Shown piece by piece: positions 34,040 through 40,291 of a stretch of 40,291 bases of DNA; positions within the stretch are counted from its first letter, which is position 1, and each line of letters opens with the position of its first letter. Both the position numbers and the translations under genes were made by a program. The stretch is taken from contig SBHD01000135.1 in assembly GCA_006226345.1 (NCBI GenBank), positions 1 through 40,291 on the forward strand, given 5' to 3'. Below the pieces are notes generated by a model. The model was not told the origin of the DNA. It saw only the letters and a list, made by a program, of their open reading frames with translations, and did no database searches. This DNA is from Bacteroidota bacterium. GTDB lineage: Bacteria; Bacteroidota; Bacteroidia; Chitinophagales; Saprospiraceae.

Positions 34040-34970
34040 ATTTATACCCAAATTGTGACAAAGCCCGCTCGTCATCCCGCCAGTTCCCGCGCACTTTTAC
34101 ACTAAGTTCCAGGTATACTTTAGTCTGTAAAAATTCTTCAATGGCCTGCCGGGCTTCAGTGCCGAGTTTTTTAATGGCCCGGCCGCCTTTTCCCAACAAT
34201 ATGGCTTTTTGGGTTTCCCGCAGCACATATATCGTAGCATATATCCGGGCAAGTGGTTCTCCTATCTTCGTTTGCGTTTCCTGAAAAGCTTCAATTCCCA
34301 CCTCACTGGAGTATGGGATCTCATCGGCATACAACAGGAATATCTTTTCCCGGATGATCTCACTGACAAAAAATCGTTCCGGCCGATCCGTCAACTGGTC
34401 GGTCGGATAAAAGGCCGGACCTTCCGGCAGATACCGGACAATCTTCTCCAGCAGATCTGCTGTTCCATCGCCATTAAGTGCGGAGATTGCCACAACATCT
34501 GCCAGCGGTAATCGTTTGGCCCACCAATTCTGCACGTCCGTAAGGCGCTGTTCCTTCACCAGGTCTTTCTTGTTCAACACCAGCATTATGGGTGCCTTGG
34601 CAGCAGACAGCATAGGAATAACCGGATTGTCATCCTCCAGCTCTTCGGTCAGGTCAAAAACCAACAACAACAGATCGGCATCGTCCAGCGTGCCTTCCAC
34701 AAAGCGGTTCATCGCCCGGTGCATCTTGTAGGAAGGGTCACGCACATATCCGGGTGTATCGGAAAAGACCAACTGGAAGTTTTCACCACTTAGTATACCA
34801 ATGATCCGGTGCCGGGTAGTTTGCGGTTTGTGGGTTATAATACTCATCCGCTCCCCGACCAGGGCATTCATCAGGGTAGACTTGCCCGCGTTTGGCCGGC
34901 CGATAATATTGACAAAGCCCGAACGGAATGGTACGGGTGTGTCAGAGGCTGGGTTGGATGTCGTTTCCAT
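34038..34970 (-). CDS. era: GTPase Era
   Basis: A protein of 310 residues, the usual Era length. It binds 16S rRNA and helps mature the 30S ribosomal subunit. The GTPase motifs are G1 (GRPNAGKSTL), G2 region (THKPQTTRHRIIGI), G3 (FSDTPGYVRDPS) and G4 (LVLNKKDLVKEQ). The C-terminal KH domain includes YVLRETQKAILLGKGGRAIK followed by KLGTEARQAIEEFLQTKVYL, ending in the typical VKVRGNWRDDERALSQFGYK. The start ATG at 34970 gives a Bacteroidota-like N-terminal extension before the first motif. The gene upstream on the same strand ends 42 bp away. Confidence 0.96.
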   Translation of the reverse strand: METTSNPASDTPVPFRSGFVNIIGRPNAGKSTLMNALVGERMSIITHKPQTTRHRIIGILSGENFQLVFSDTPGYVRDPSYKMHRAMNRFVEGTLDDADLLLLVFDLTEELEDDNPVIPMLSAAKAPIMLVLNKKDLVKEQRLTDVQNWWAKRLPLADVVAISALNGDGTADLLEKIVRYLPEGPAFYPTDQLTDRPERFFVSEIIREKIFLLYADEIPYSSEVGIEAFQETQTKIGEPLARIYATIYVLRETQKAILLGKGGRAIKKLGTEARQAIEEFLQTKVYLELSVKVRGNWRDDERALSQFGYK

Positions 34971-35012
34971 TAATAATCGCTACAGTTTGCCGGCAAAGGT
35001 CGGCAAGTTCAT

Positions 35013-35597
35013 TTAGCCTACCAAACGCCGGACCTGGCCATTGACCATGCCTTCGATCAGTCGGAACACAACCTGAGGTTTCTGTGTTTGCCAGAGAATA
35101 TCGTTATAGGCCGCTCCAAAATTCATATACAGGGACAATCGGGCATCTGCCAGCTCCTCTTCCACATGCAAACGCGTATTAATCAAGGCTATCCAGCCGC
35201 TTTCCTCCCGGACCTCTTCGGCCCATTCGGCGTAATAATCGTCCTCACCGCCATGAAAATTGAGTACATTTTCACAAAAGAATACAAATTTGCTTATGCC
35301 TTCCCGATACAAAGGGTCGACCACTTCCCGCTTCAGGAACATAATATCATTGTGCAGGGTATCGTTCCACTCCCCTATCATTTCGATCAGCGCAAAACCT
35401 TGATCGTAATCGGCAAATAGTATCTTGGCATACAGGGTAGCAGAGCCAAACTCATCCCATTGCGGGTGTAGAAAAAAATTGTACAGTTTATTGGAAAAGT
35501 AAAACTCGCTGTATTTCCGCCCGAAAAAGGGTGAACGATTATCTTCCGAAGCGATATACTGGTCCCGCCACCTGAAATATGGTTCAATCTCGTGCAT
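35013..35597 (-). CDS. Conserved hypothetical soluble protein
   Basis: A protein of 194 residues starting at MHEIEPYFRWRDQYIASEDN. The frame stays open upstream to 35675 but overlaps the divergent kinase gene there. It is rich in aromatic and acidic residues (SPFFGRKYSEFYFSNKLYNF, HGGEDDYYAEWAEEVREE), with no signal peptide, membrane span or known motif. It probably adopts a mixed alpha/beta fold. It was not recognised as a named family. A -7-like element TATTTTTG on the minus strand (35622-35615) lies just before the start, without a clear -33 half. It may be co-transcribed with era 42 bp downstream. Confidence 0.75.
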   Translation of the reverse strand: MHEIEPYFRWRDQYIASEDNRSPFFGRKYSEFYFSNKLYNFFLHPQWDEFGSATLYAKILFADYDQGFALIEMIGEWNDTLHNDIMFLKREVVDPLYREGISKFVFFCENVLNFHGGEDDYYAEWAEEVREESGWIALINTRLHVEEELADARLSLYMNFGAAYNDILWQTQKPQVVFRLIEGMVNGQVRRLVG

Positions 35598-35646
35598 GAT
35601 AAGTGTTTCAACTGCAAAAATAGCCGCCTTCGACCAAACAGAAAAT

Positions 35647-36201
35647 ATGATTCTACAGAAACAAGATACTTTCAAAATTGTGCTGACCGGACCGGAGTCC
35701 AGTGGTAAATCGACGCTGGCAGGAGCCCTCCACGAAGCGTTGCCCGGCAGCCTGCTGGTTCCGGAATTTGCCCGGTTTTACCTGGAGTATCTGGGGCGGC
35801 CATATACCCGGGAAGACCTGGAACGGATAGGACGCGGGCAGCAACAATGGGAATACTGGTTTTACCATCAACAGCCAGCGTTTCTGATCTGTGATACCGA
35901 CTGGACAGTACTCCAGGTTTGGGAAGAATACAGGTATGGCTCCATTCCAAACAAGGCCTGGCACTGGGAAAAGGGATTTGCCAATGCCCGGTTAGCCGAT
36001 CTGTACCTCCTTTGCAGCCCCGACATTCCCTGGGAGCCCGATCCGCTTCGGGAGCATCCTGAAGAACGACACCTGTTGTTTCAAAAGTATACCGCCCTCC
36101 TGGATGAACGAAAGGCAACCTACCGGATCATCAGTGGTACGCACTGCGCCCGACTGGCAAAGGCGTTGAAGGAAGTGCATTATTTTAACAGAACTTCGTA
36201 G
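35647..36201 (+). CDS. NadR-like P-loop kinase (ribosylnicotinamide-kinase type), stand-alone
   Basis: A protein of 184 residues starting at MILQKQDTFKIVLTGPESSG. The Walker A loop is GPESSGKS (15-22). PEFARFYLEYLGRPYTREDL and FLICDTDWTVLQVW match the C-terminal kinase domain of NadR, which phosphorylates nicotinamide riboside. The DNA-binding and adenylyltransferase domains of full NadR are absent. An in-frame ATG at 35596 would overlap the divergent gene and was not chosen. The TPP riboswitch begins 36 bp after the stop, with no terminator in between, so this gene and the thiamine receptor may share a transcript. Its real substrate could be another nucleoside or vitamin. Confidence 0.82.
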   Translation: MILQKQDTFKIVLTGPESSGKSTLAGALHEALPGSLLVPEFARFYLEYLGRPYTREDLERIGRGQQQWEYWFYHQQPAFLICDTDWTVLQVWEEYRYGSIPNKAWHWEKGFANARLADLYLLCSPDIPWEPDPLREHPEERHLLFQKYTALLDERKATYRIISGTHCARLAKALKEVHYFNRTS

Positions 36202-36236
36202 CTTGCGGCGTATTTCGGCAAATGGCCGAAAAATTA

Positions 36237-36310
36237 CTCATTGGGGTGCCTTATCAGGCTGAGATCATACCCATCGAACCTGCCCGGGTCATGCCGGGAA
36301 GGGAACTGAG
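36237..36310 (+). promoter_or_regulatory. TPP (thiamine pyrophosphate) riboswitch aptamer
   Basis: The THI-box landmarks occur in order: GGGGTGCC (36243-36250), the invariant CTGAGA (36259-36264), ATACCC, GAACCTG (36276-36282), then GGGTCATGCCGGGAAGGGAA (36286-36305). P1 is closed by CTCA (36237-36240) with TGAG (36307-36310). Binding of TPP should shut off the downstream TonB-dependent receptor gene when thiamine is plentiful. Confidence 0.95.
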
Positions 36311-36355
36311 ACGGGTAGTGGCATCACTACGGTTCCGAAACCCCTTCGGGAGCGG
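36311..36355 (+). promoter_or_regulatory. Expression platform of the TPP riboswitch
   Basis: Only 45 nt lie between aptamer and ATG. They hold two hairpins: GTAGTG/CACTAC (36315-36320 with 36325-36330, loop GCAT) and CCGAA/TTCGG (36335-36339 with 36345-36349), the latter 6 nt before the start codon. CCCTTC (36342-36347) can alternatively pair with GAAGGG (36298-36303) inside the aptamer. There is no T run, so control of translation is more likely than termination. Confidence 0.6.
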
Positions 36356-38662
36356 ATGTTTCACTCAACTTTCATGAACATGTTATTTCCATTTTTCAAC
36401 CTGTGGCATCGCCTGATGGCAGTAGGAATAGGTGTCTTGTTCTCCATGCCGGTTATGCTTGCTCAGAGGACTGATCAAAGTACGGACTCTACTCTGCTGC
36501 AGACGGTTGTGATCCAAGCCACCCGGACCGGTGCACACTCCCCTATTCCGCATACCAACTACGGGGCCCGCGATATAGCCCGGCAATACCAGGCACAGGA
36601 CGTTCCATTTCTTCTGAGTGGAGTTCCTTCACTCGTGGAAAGTTCAGATGCCGGCACCGGAATTGGCTATACAGGGATGCGCATTCGCGGAAGTGATCCT
36701 ACCCGGGTCAATGTCACGATCAATGGTATCCCGATAAATGATGCCGAAAGCCAGGGAGTCTTCTGGGTCGATCTCCCGGACCTTGCCACCTCGGCTGCGG
36801 AGATCCAGGTACAACGGGGTGTAGGCAGCAGCACCAACGGAGCCGGAGCCTTTGGCGCCACCGTCAACCTGGATATTTCCCGCATCGAACCTGAGCCCTT
36901 TGCGGTACTGACCAACAGCCTGGGCTCTTTTTCCACTGCCAAGCAGTCTGTATACGTCGGAACGGGCCTGTTGGGTAACAGGTTTGCTTTTTCAGGCAGG
37001 CTGTCCCGGATCAGTTCGGATGGATATATTGACAGGGCAAGTGCTGACCTGAAATCCTATCATGTTTCCGGCGCATACATTGATTCCGACCAGTCCGTTC
37101 AGTTTCACCTGCTGTCCGGTAAAGAGATCACCTACCAGGCCTGGAATGGACTTCCCGCACAATACCTGGATATCGACAGTCTCCGGACCTATAATTCGGC
37201 CGGAACGGAAAGACCCGGCACACCATATGACAATGAAGTGGATGACTATACCCAACAGCATTTCCTGCTCCATTACAAACGCAATCTGTCACAACAAATG
37301 AGTGTCCAGGTAAATGGCCACTACACCCGGGGCTATGGGTACTATGAACAATACAAGGCCGGCCAGGAGTATGCAGACTATACCCTGCCTCCCCTGGTTC
37401 TGGGCGACACCGTGTTGCAACAAACCGATCTGATCCGGCAACGCTGGCTTGACAACGATTTTTATGGTGGTACGTTTGCCCTGCGTTGGAAGCCCGCCGT
37501 CAACCCACCCTTATTGGGCAAGCCCCCGGAATTCATGCTCGGTGGCGCCTGGAGCCGGTATGAAGGCCGGCATTTTGGTGATGTCATCTGGTCTGCCTAC
37601 GGATTTCCGGATGACTTCCGGTATTACGACAACGATGCGACAAAGAATGACGGCAATGTATACGGCAAAATGGAATTGCATTTCCGGGGAGGGCTGTCGG
37701 TATTTACCGATCTTCAATACCGGGCAGTTGACTATACCTTCCTGGGGTTTGATCAGAACCAGCAGAATGTTACACAGACTGCAGAACTCCGTTTTTTCAA
37801 TCCCAAGGCAGGGTTGATCTGGCAATTCCACTCAAATGCCAATGTTTACGCTTTCTGGGGAGTTGGTCAGCGGGAGCCCAACCGGGACGATTATACCCAA
37901 TCCACTCCGGAAAGCCGGCCTCTTCCCGAACGTATGAATGACTGGGAAGGTGGCTTCCGGTTTAGGAAGAGTGGCCATGAAATGCGCCTGAACCTGTTCT
38001 TCATGGATTATCGGGATCAACTGGTACTGGATGGCCGGATCAATGATGTGGGTGCCTATATCCGGACCAATGTTCCTGATAGTTACCGGACCGGCGCGGA
38101 GCTGGAGGCCACCGTGCAGGCAGGCCGGCAACTAACCTTCGCCGGAAATGTGGCAATTAGTCGAAACAAGGTAAAACGCTTCACCGCATATCTGGACAAC
38201 TGGGATACCGGGGAACAGGAAAGTCAACTTTTCGAGCAATCCGACCTCGCTTTTTCTCCTTCCGTTGTGGCAAGGGGAGAACTCCGGTGGCAACCCTTTC
38301 CGAACGCGGAGAAACACCGCTTTCAGCTTTCAATTGCCGGCAAATACGTAGGGAAGCAATACCTGGACAATACAGAAAATGAGCAAACGGCGTTGCCAGC
38401 CTATTTCTTCAGTGACCTGCGCCTGAATTACGATCTGGCTGACTGGCTGGGACAGCGGATGAGCCTTATTCTGGCGGTTAATAACCTGTTTGACGCAACG
38501 TTTATATCAAATGGCTGGGTGTACCGGTATATCTCTGCGGGTTATGACGACCGGCCGAATAACCCGTACACCCGTTTGGAAACAGGCAATCGGTATTACC
38601 AGGCAGGTTTTTTCCCGCAGGCAGGCCGGAATTTAATGGCAACACTTTCAGTACGATTCTGA
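36356..38662 (+). CDS. TonB-dependent outer-membrane receptor, predicted thiamine transporter
   Basis: A protein of 768 residues. An N-terminal signal peptide (hydrophobic MAVGIGVLFSMPVMLAQ, cleaved near residue 37) is preceded by about 20 residues; ATGs at codons 7, 9 and 22 are alternatives. The plug domain follows: LQTVVIQATRTGAHSPIPHT, GMRIRGSDPTRVNVTINGIP, AAEIQVQRGVGSSTNGAGAF, GATVNL. A 22-strand-type barrel then runs to the terminal ATLSVRF with a final phenylalanine. No N-terminal carboxypeptidase-like domain is present. The TPP riboswitch immediately upstream makes thiamine or a precursor the likely cargo. No thiamine permease or kinase gene follows; the operon ends here. Confidence 0.93.
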   Translation: MFHSTFMNMLFPFFNLWHRLMAVGIGVLFSMPVMLAQRTDQSTDSTLLQTVVIQATRTGAHSPIPHTNYGARDIARQYQAQDVPFLLSGVPSLVESSDAGTGIGYTGMRIRGSDPTRVNVTINGIPINDAESQGVFWVDLPDLATSAAEIQVQRGVGSSTNGAGAFGATVNLDISRIEPEPFAVLTNSLGSFSTAKQSVYVGTGLLGNRFAFSGRLSRISSDGYIDRASADLKSYHVSGAYIDSDQSVQFHLLSGKEITYQAWNGLPAQYLDIDSLRTYNSAGTERPGTPYDNEVDDYTQQHFLLHYKRNLSQQMSVQVNGHYTRGYGYYEQYKAGQEYADYTLPPLVLGDTVLQQTDLIRQRWLDNDFYGGTFALRWKPAVNPPLLGKPPEFMLGGAWSRYEGRHFGDVIWSAYGFPDDFRYYDNDATKNDGNVYGKMELHFRGGLSVFTDLQYRAVDYTFLGFDQNQQNVTQTAELRFFNPKAGLIWQFHSNANVYAFWGVGQREPNRDDYTQSTPESRPLPERMNDWEGGFRFRKSGHEMRLNLFFMDYRDQLVLDGRINDVGAYIRTNVPDSYRTGAELEATVQAGRQLTFAGNVAISRNKVKRFTAYLDNWDTGEQESQLFEQSDLAFSPSVVARGELRWQPFPNAEKHRFQLSIAGKYVGKQYLDNTENEQTALPAYFFSDLRLNYDLADWLGQRMSLILAVNNLFDATFISNGWVYRYISAGYDDRPNNPYTRLETGNRYYQAGFFPQAGRNLMATLSVRF

Positions 38663-38668
38663 AAAAGC

Positions 38669-38707
38669 AAAAAAAACGCGCGGCAGTCCGGTACCAGACT
38701 GCCGCGC
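38669..38707 (-). terminator. Intrinsic terminator of the LysM gene
   Basis: GCGCGGCAGTC (38678-38688) pairs perfectly with GACTGCCGCGC (38697-38707). The A run at 38669-38676 becomes a U tract on the minus strand, so the terminator serves the LysM gene (stop 27 bp away). The hairpin lies between the converging receptor and LysM genes and may also help end the receptor mRNA. Confidence 0.75.
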
Positions 38708-38734
38708 ACATCTTAAAAATGCCGGGAGTCTCTG

Positions 38735-40291
38735 CTAGTTTCTAGGGATCAGCAGACGTTGACCGGCAATCAGGGTTTCATTGGGTTCCTTATTGTTCAC
38801 CAGCGCCAGTTCCTGGGCACTCACTTTGAACTTGATAGCGATCGAGTTCATCGTATCACCTTCACGTACAATATACTCCTGAAAATAAGCGGGCTTGGCT
38901 GTTTGATTGGGCTGGGTGGCAGTGGTGGGCTGAGTAGTCGTCGGAGTAGTTGTTGCAGGCTGCCCATAAGTGGCCGGTGCAAGCGGTTGCACCCCTGAAG
39001 TTGTAGGCTGGGTGGTGAGCTGTGGCATGTAGTTTCCAGCTGGCTGGGTTGCCGTAGCAGGCTGGACAACCGGTTGCGTGGCAGCCGCGCCCTGATCCGG
39101 GCAGCAATCGGCTACAAACACTTGCATACCGGGCTGCAGCAGCACTGTGCCCGTAGCCGGATAACTGTTCAGACGCCGCATCTCTGCTTCGGTGATCCCA
39201 TAACGCTGACCTATCCCGTACAGTGTCTCACCTTTTTGTACGGTGTGGATCAGGGGTTTGGCAGCTGGCGTAAAGATGGTCGTCGGCTCAGGCTGGGTAG
39301 TCGTTGGAGCAGTTGAGTAAGTAGCCGGGGCAGTACTAACACCTTTGTTCCAGTAAATATCCTGACGTTGTACGATAGTGCCATCTGAAGTACCATATGC
39401 TGCGGGTTTCTGTTCCCCTTTGTAAGCCAGGGAGGTTGCATTGGCCGGCGGCTTACGCAGCCATATCTTCTGACAGATCAGGATCAGGTCGGGATCTTTA
39501 ATGTTATTCCATGCGACAAGCGATTTTACCGGGATATTATAGGCCCGGGAAATACCATTAAGCGTCTCTTTGGGTTGAACAATATGATAACCTTCTCCCG
39601 GCATCTCCGGGCAATCAGCCAATGGTGGCGGACCCAACGGATTTGTTTCCGTATAAACGGGCTGGTTGGTCATGGATGCAGTTTCTTTATCTGTACCGGC
39701 GCCATAGGTCACCTGAGGGGTGTATTGCGACAACGGCGCTCCGGTGGTCGTTTTACCCTGGCAGCGGGAAACAATGTAATCCTCCAATGCAAGGCCATTT
39801 ACTTTAACCAGCCGGTATTGATTATTCTCCGCTTCCACCGCGGTCATCCCGGTGCGTTCGGTTGTAATACCGATACCGGGAATAAAATCAAACTCCGAGC
39901 GCTCCTGGCTCACCCGGGTTGGCTCCCGCTTGAATGAATATTCATAATAACATCCGCGAATTTTCAGTCCGTTGAAATAGATGTACCAATCCGAGCTGCC
40001 GGTAGCGATATTACTTTCATAAACAAGATTGGAGGTATCTATGGCAAAGGAGTAATTAGGCGCTCGGTAAAGATAGTATGTTCCGCTCCGGACGATCCGG
40101 GTAGCGGCAATAACAGGGACAAGGAGGTATCCACTGGTTTGCTGGAGTACAACATACACCTGGCGGCTTACATTATTGACATCATTCAGAAACTGGTCGT
40201 TGAACGTATAATTGGCACAACTGACAGCGTATGAACCTCGCGATTGGGGTTCAGCGCCATGCCGTAACGGGTAGACACCTCGCTGATACGT
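38735..40291 (-). CDS. LysM-repeat protein (N terminus beyond the window)
   Basis: The frame stays open to the right edge, so 518 residues are visible and the start lies outside; an internal GTG at 40159 is not a real start. Residues before about 200 show no known domain (RGVYPLRHGAEPQS, GSYAVSCANYTFNDQFLNDV). Three LysM domains follow: YHIVQPKETLNGISRAYNIP (about 39590-39450), IHTVQKGETLYGIGQRYGIT (39253-39105) and EYIVREGDTMNSIAIKFKVS (38884-38740), the last at the very C terminus. They are joined by Thr/Gln/Pro-rich linkers of low complexity. LysM domains bind peptidoglycan, so this is probably an envelope protein. An export signal, if any, is outside the window. Confidence 0.9.
   Translation of the reverse strand, partial: TYQRGVYPLRHGAEPQSRGSYAVSCANYTFNDQFLNDVNNVSRQVYVVLQQTSGYLLVPVIAATRIVRSGTYYLYRAPNYSFAIDTSNLVYESNIATGSSDWYIYFNGLKIRGCYYEYSFKREPTRVSQERSEFDFIPGIGITTERTGMTAVEAENNQYRLVKVNGLALEDYIVSRCQGKTTTGAPLSQYTPQVTYGAGTDKETASMTNQPVYTETNPLGPPPLADCPEMPGEGYHIVQPKETLNGISRAYNIPVKSLVAWNNIKDPDLILICQKIWLRKPPANATSLAYKGEQKPAAYGTSDGTIVQRQDIYWNKGVSTAPATYSTAPTTTQPEPTTIFTPAAKPLIHTVQKGETLYGIGQRYGITEAEMRRLNSYPATGTVLLQPGMQVFVADCCPDQGAAATQPVVQPATATQPAGNYMPQLTTQPTTSGVQPLAPATYGQPATTTPTTTQPTTATQPNQTAKPAYFQEYIVREGDTMNSIAIKFKVSAQELALVNNKEPNETLIAGQRLLIPRN

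Noticed and set aside
1-40291. tRNA or rRNA genes, CRISPR arrays, insertion sequences, integrase or phage genes
   Set aside because: None seen by eye in the intergenic regions; gaps are short apart from 19266-19621 and 33576-34037.

Overview
The window looks like a chromosomal segment of a Bacteroidota bacterium. The signs are: promoters of the Bacteroidota type (TTTG, about 20 bp, TAnnTTTG) in front of several genes; almost no Shine-Dalgarno sequences; a TonB-dependent receptor under a thiamine pyrophosphate riboswitch; and several conserved families typical of the phylum (YtxH, the large TPR protein next to an outer-membrane barrel, the ~165-residue family often mislabelled 'ABC transporter ATPase', and a PyrR-like phosphoribosyltransferase). 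Moderate GC and an EAD-type conflict protein would suit a Saprospiria-like member, but this is a guess. No rRNA, tRNA, CRISPR array, insertion sequence or phage genes were seen.

Layout. 1-4.2 kb: the 3' end of an archaeal-type phosphoglucose/phosphomannose isomerase, a second complete glucose-6-phosphate isomerase, a polytopic membrane protein and a thiolase. 4.4-8.4 kb: a cysteine-free rhodanese-like protein, a PAS sensor kinase, a YtxH protein and a LolC/E-like permease. 8.5-16.5 kb: tyrS, an outer-membrane barrel/TPR gene pair, and an OlsF-like acyltransferase. 16.6-19.3 kb: a complete ABC importer (lipoprotein, permease, ATPase) of the COG2984/4120/1101 type. 19.6-23.9 kb: a helical protein of unknown function, a PyrR-like phosphoribosyltransferase, a two-gene Hdr-like Fe-S module and a small conserved protein. 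24.0-25.5 kb: a three-domain protein with an effector-associated domain, a trypsin-like protease and a TIR-like domain. This is the best candidate for a conflict or defence system. 25.5-35.6 kb is mostly on the minus strand and mostly housekeeping: purE, purK, prmC, a sensor kinase, an M50-type protease, an FKBP isomerase, an M20 dipeptidase, pyrC, era and one conserved hypothetical gene. 35.6-40.3 kb: a NadR-like kinase, a TPP riboswitch with its TonB-dependent receptor, and a LysM protein that runs off the right edge.

The non-coding parts are informative. Strong intrinsic hairpins sit between convergent genes, among them a perfect 24-bp stem at 6978-7030. The pyrC-era gap (33576-34037) holds two plus-strand promoter-terminator units with no convincing gene, which are candidate small RNAs. 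Several -7 elements lie so close to their start codons that nearly leaderless mRNAs are expected. All family assignments were made by eye from motifs, without database searches.
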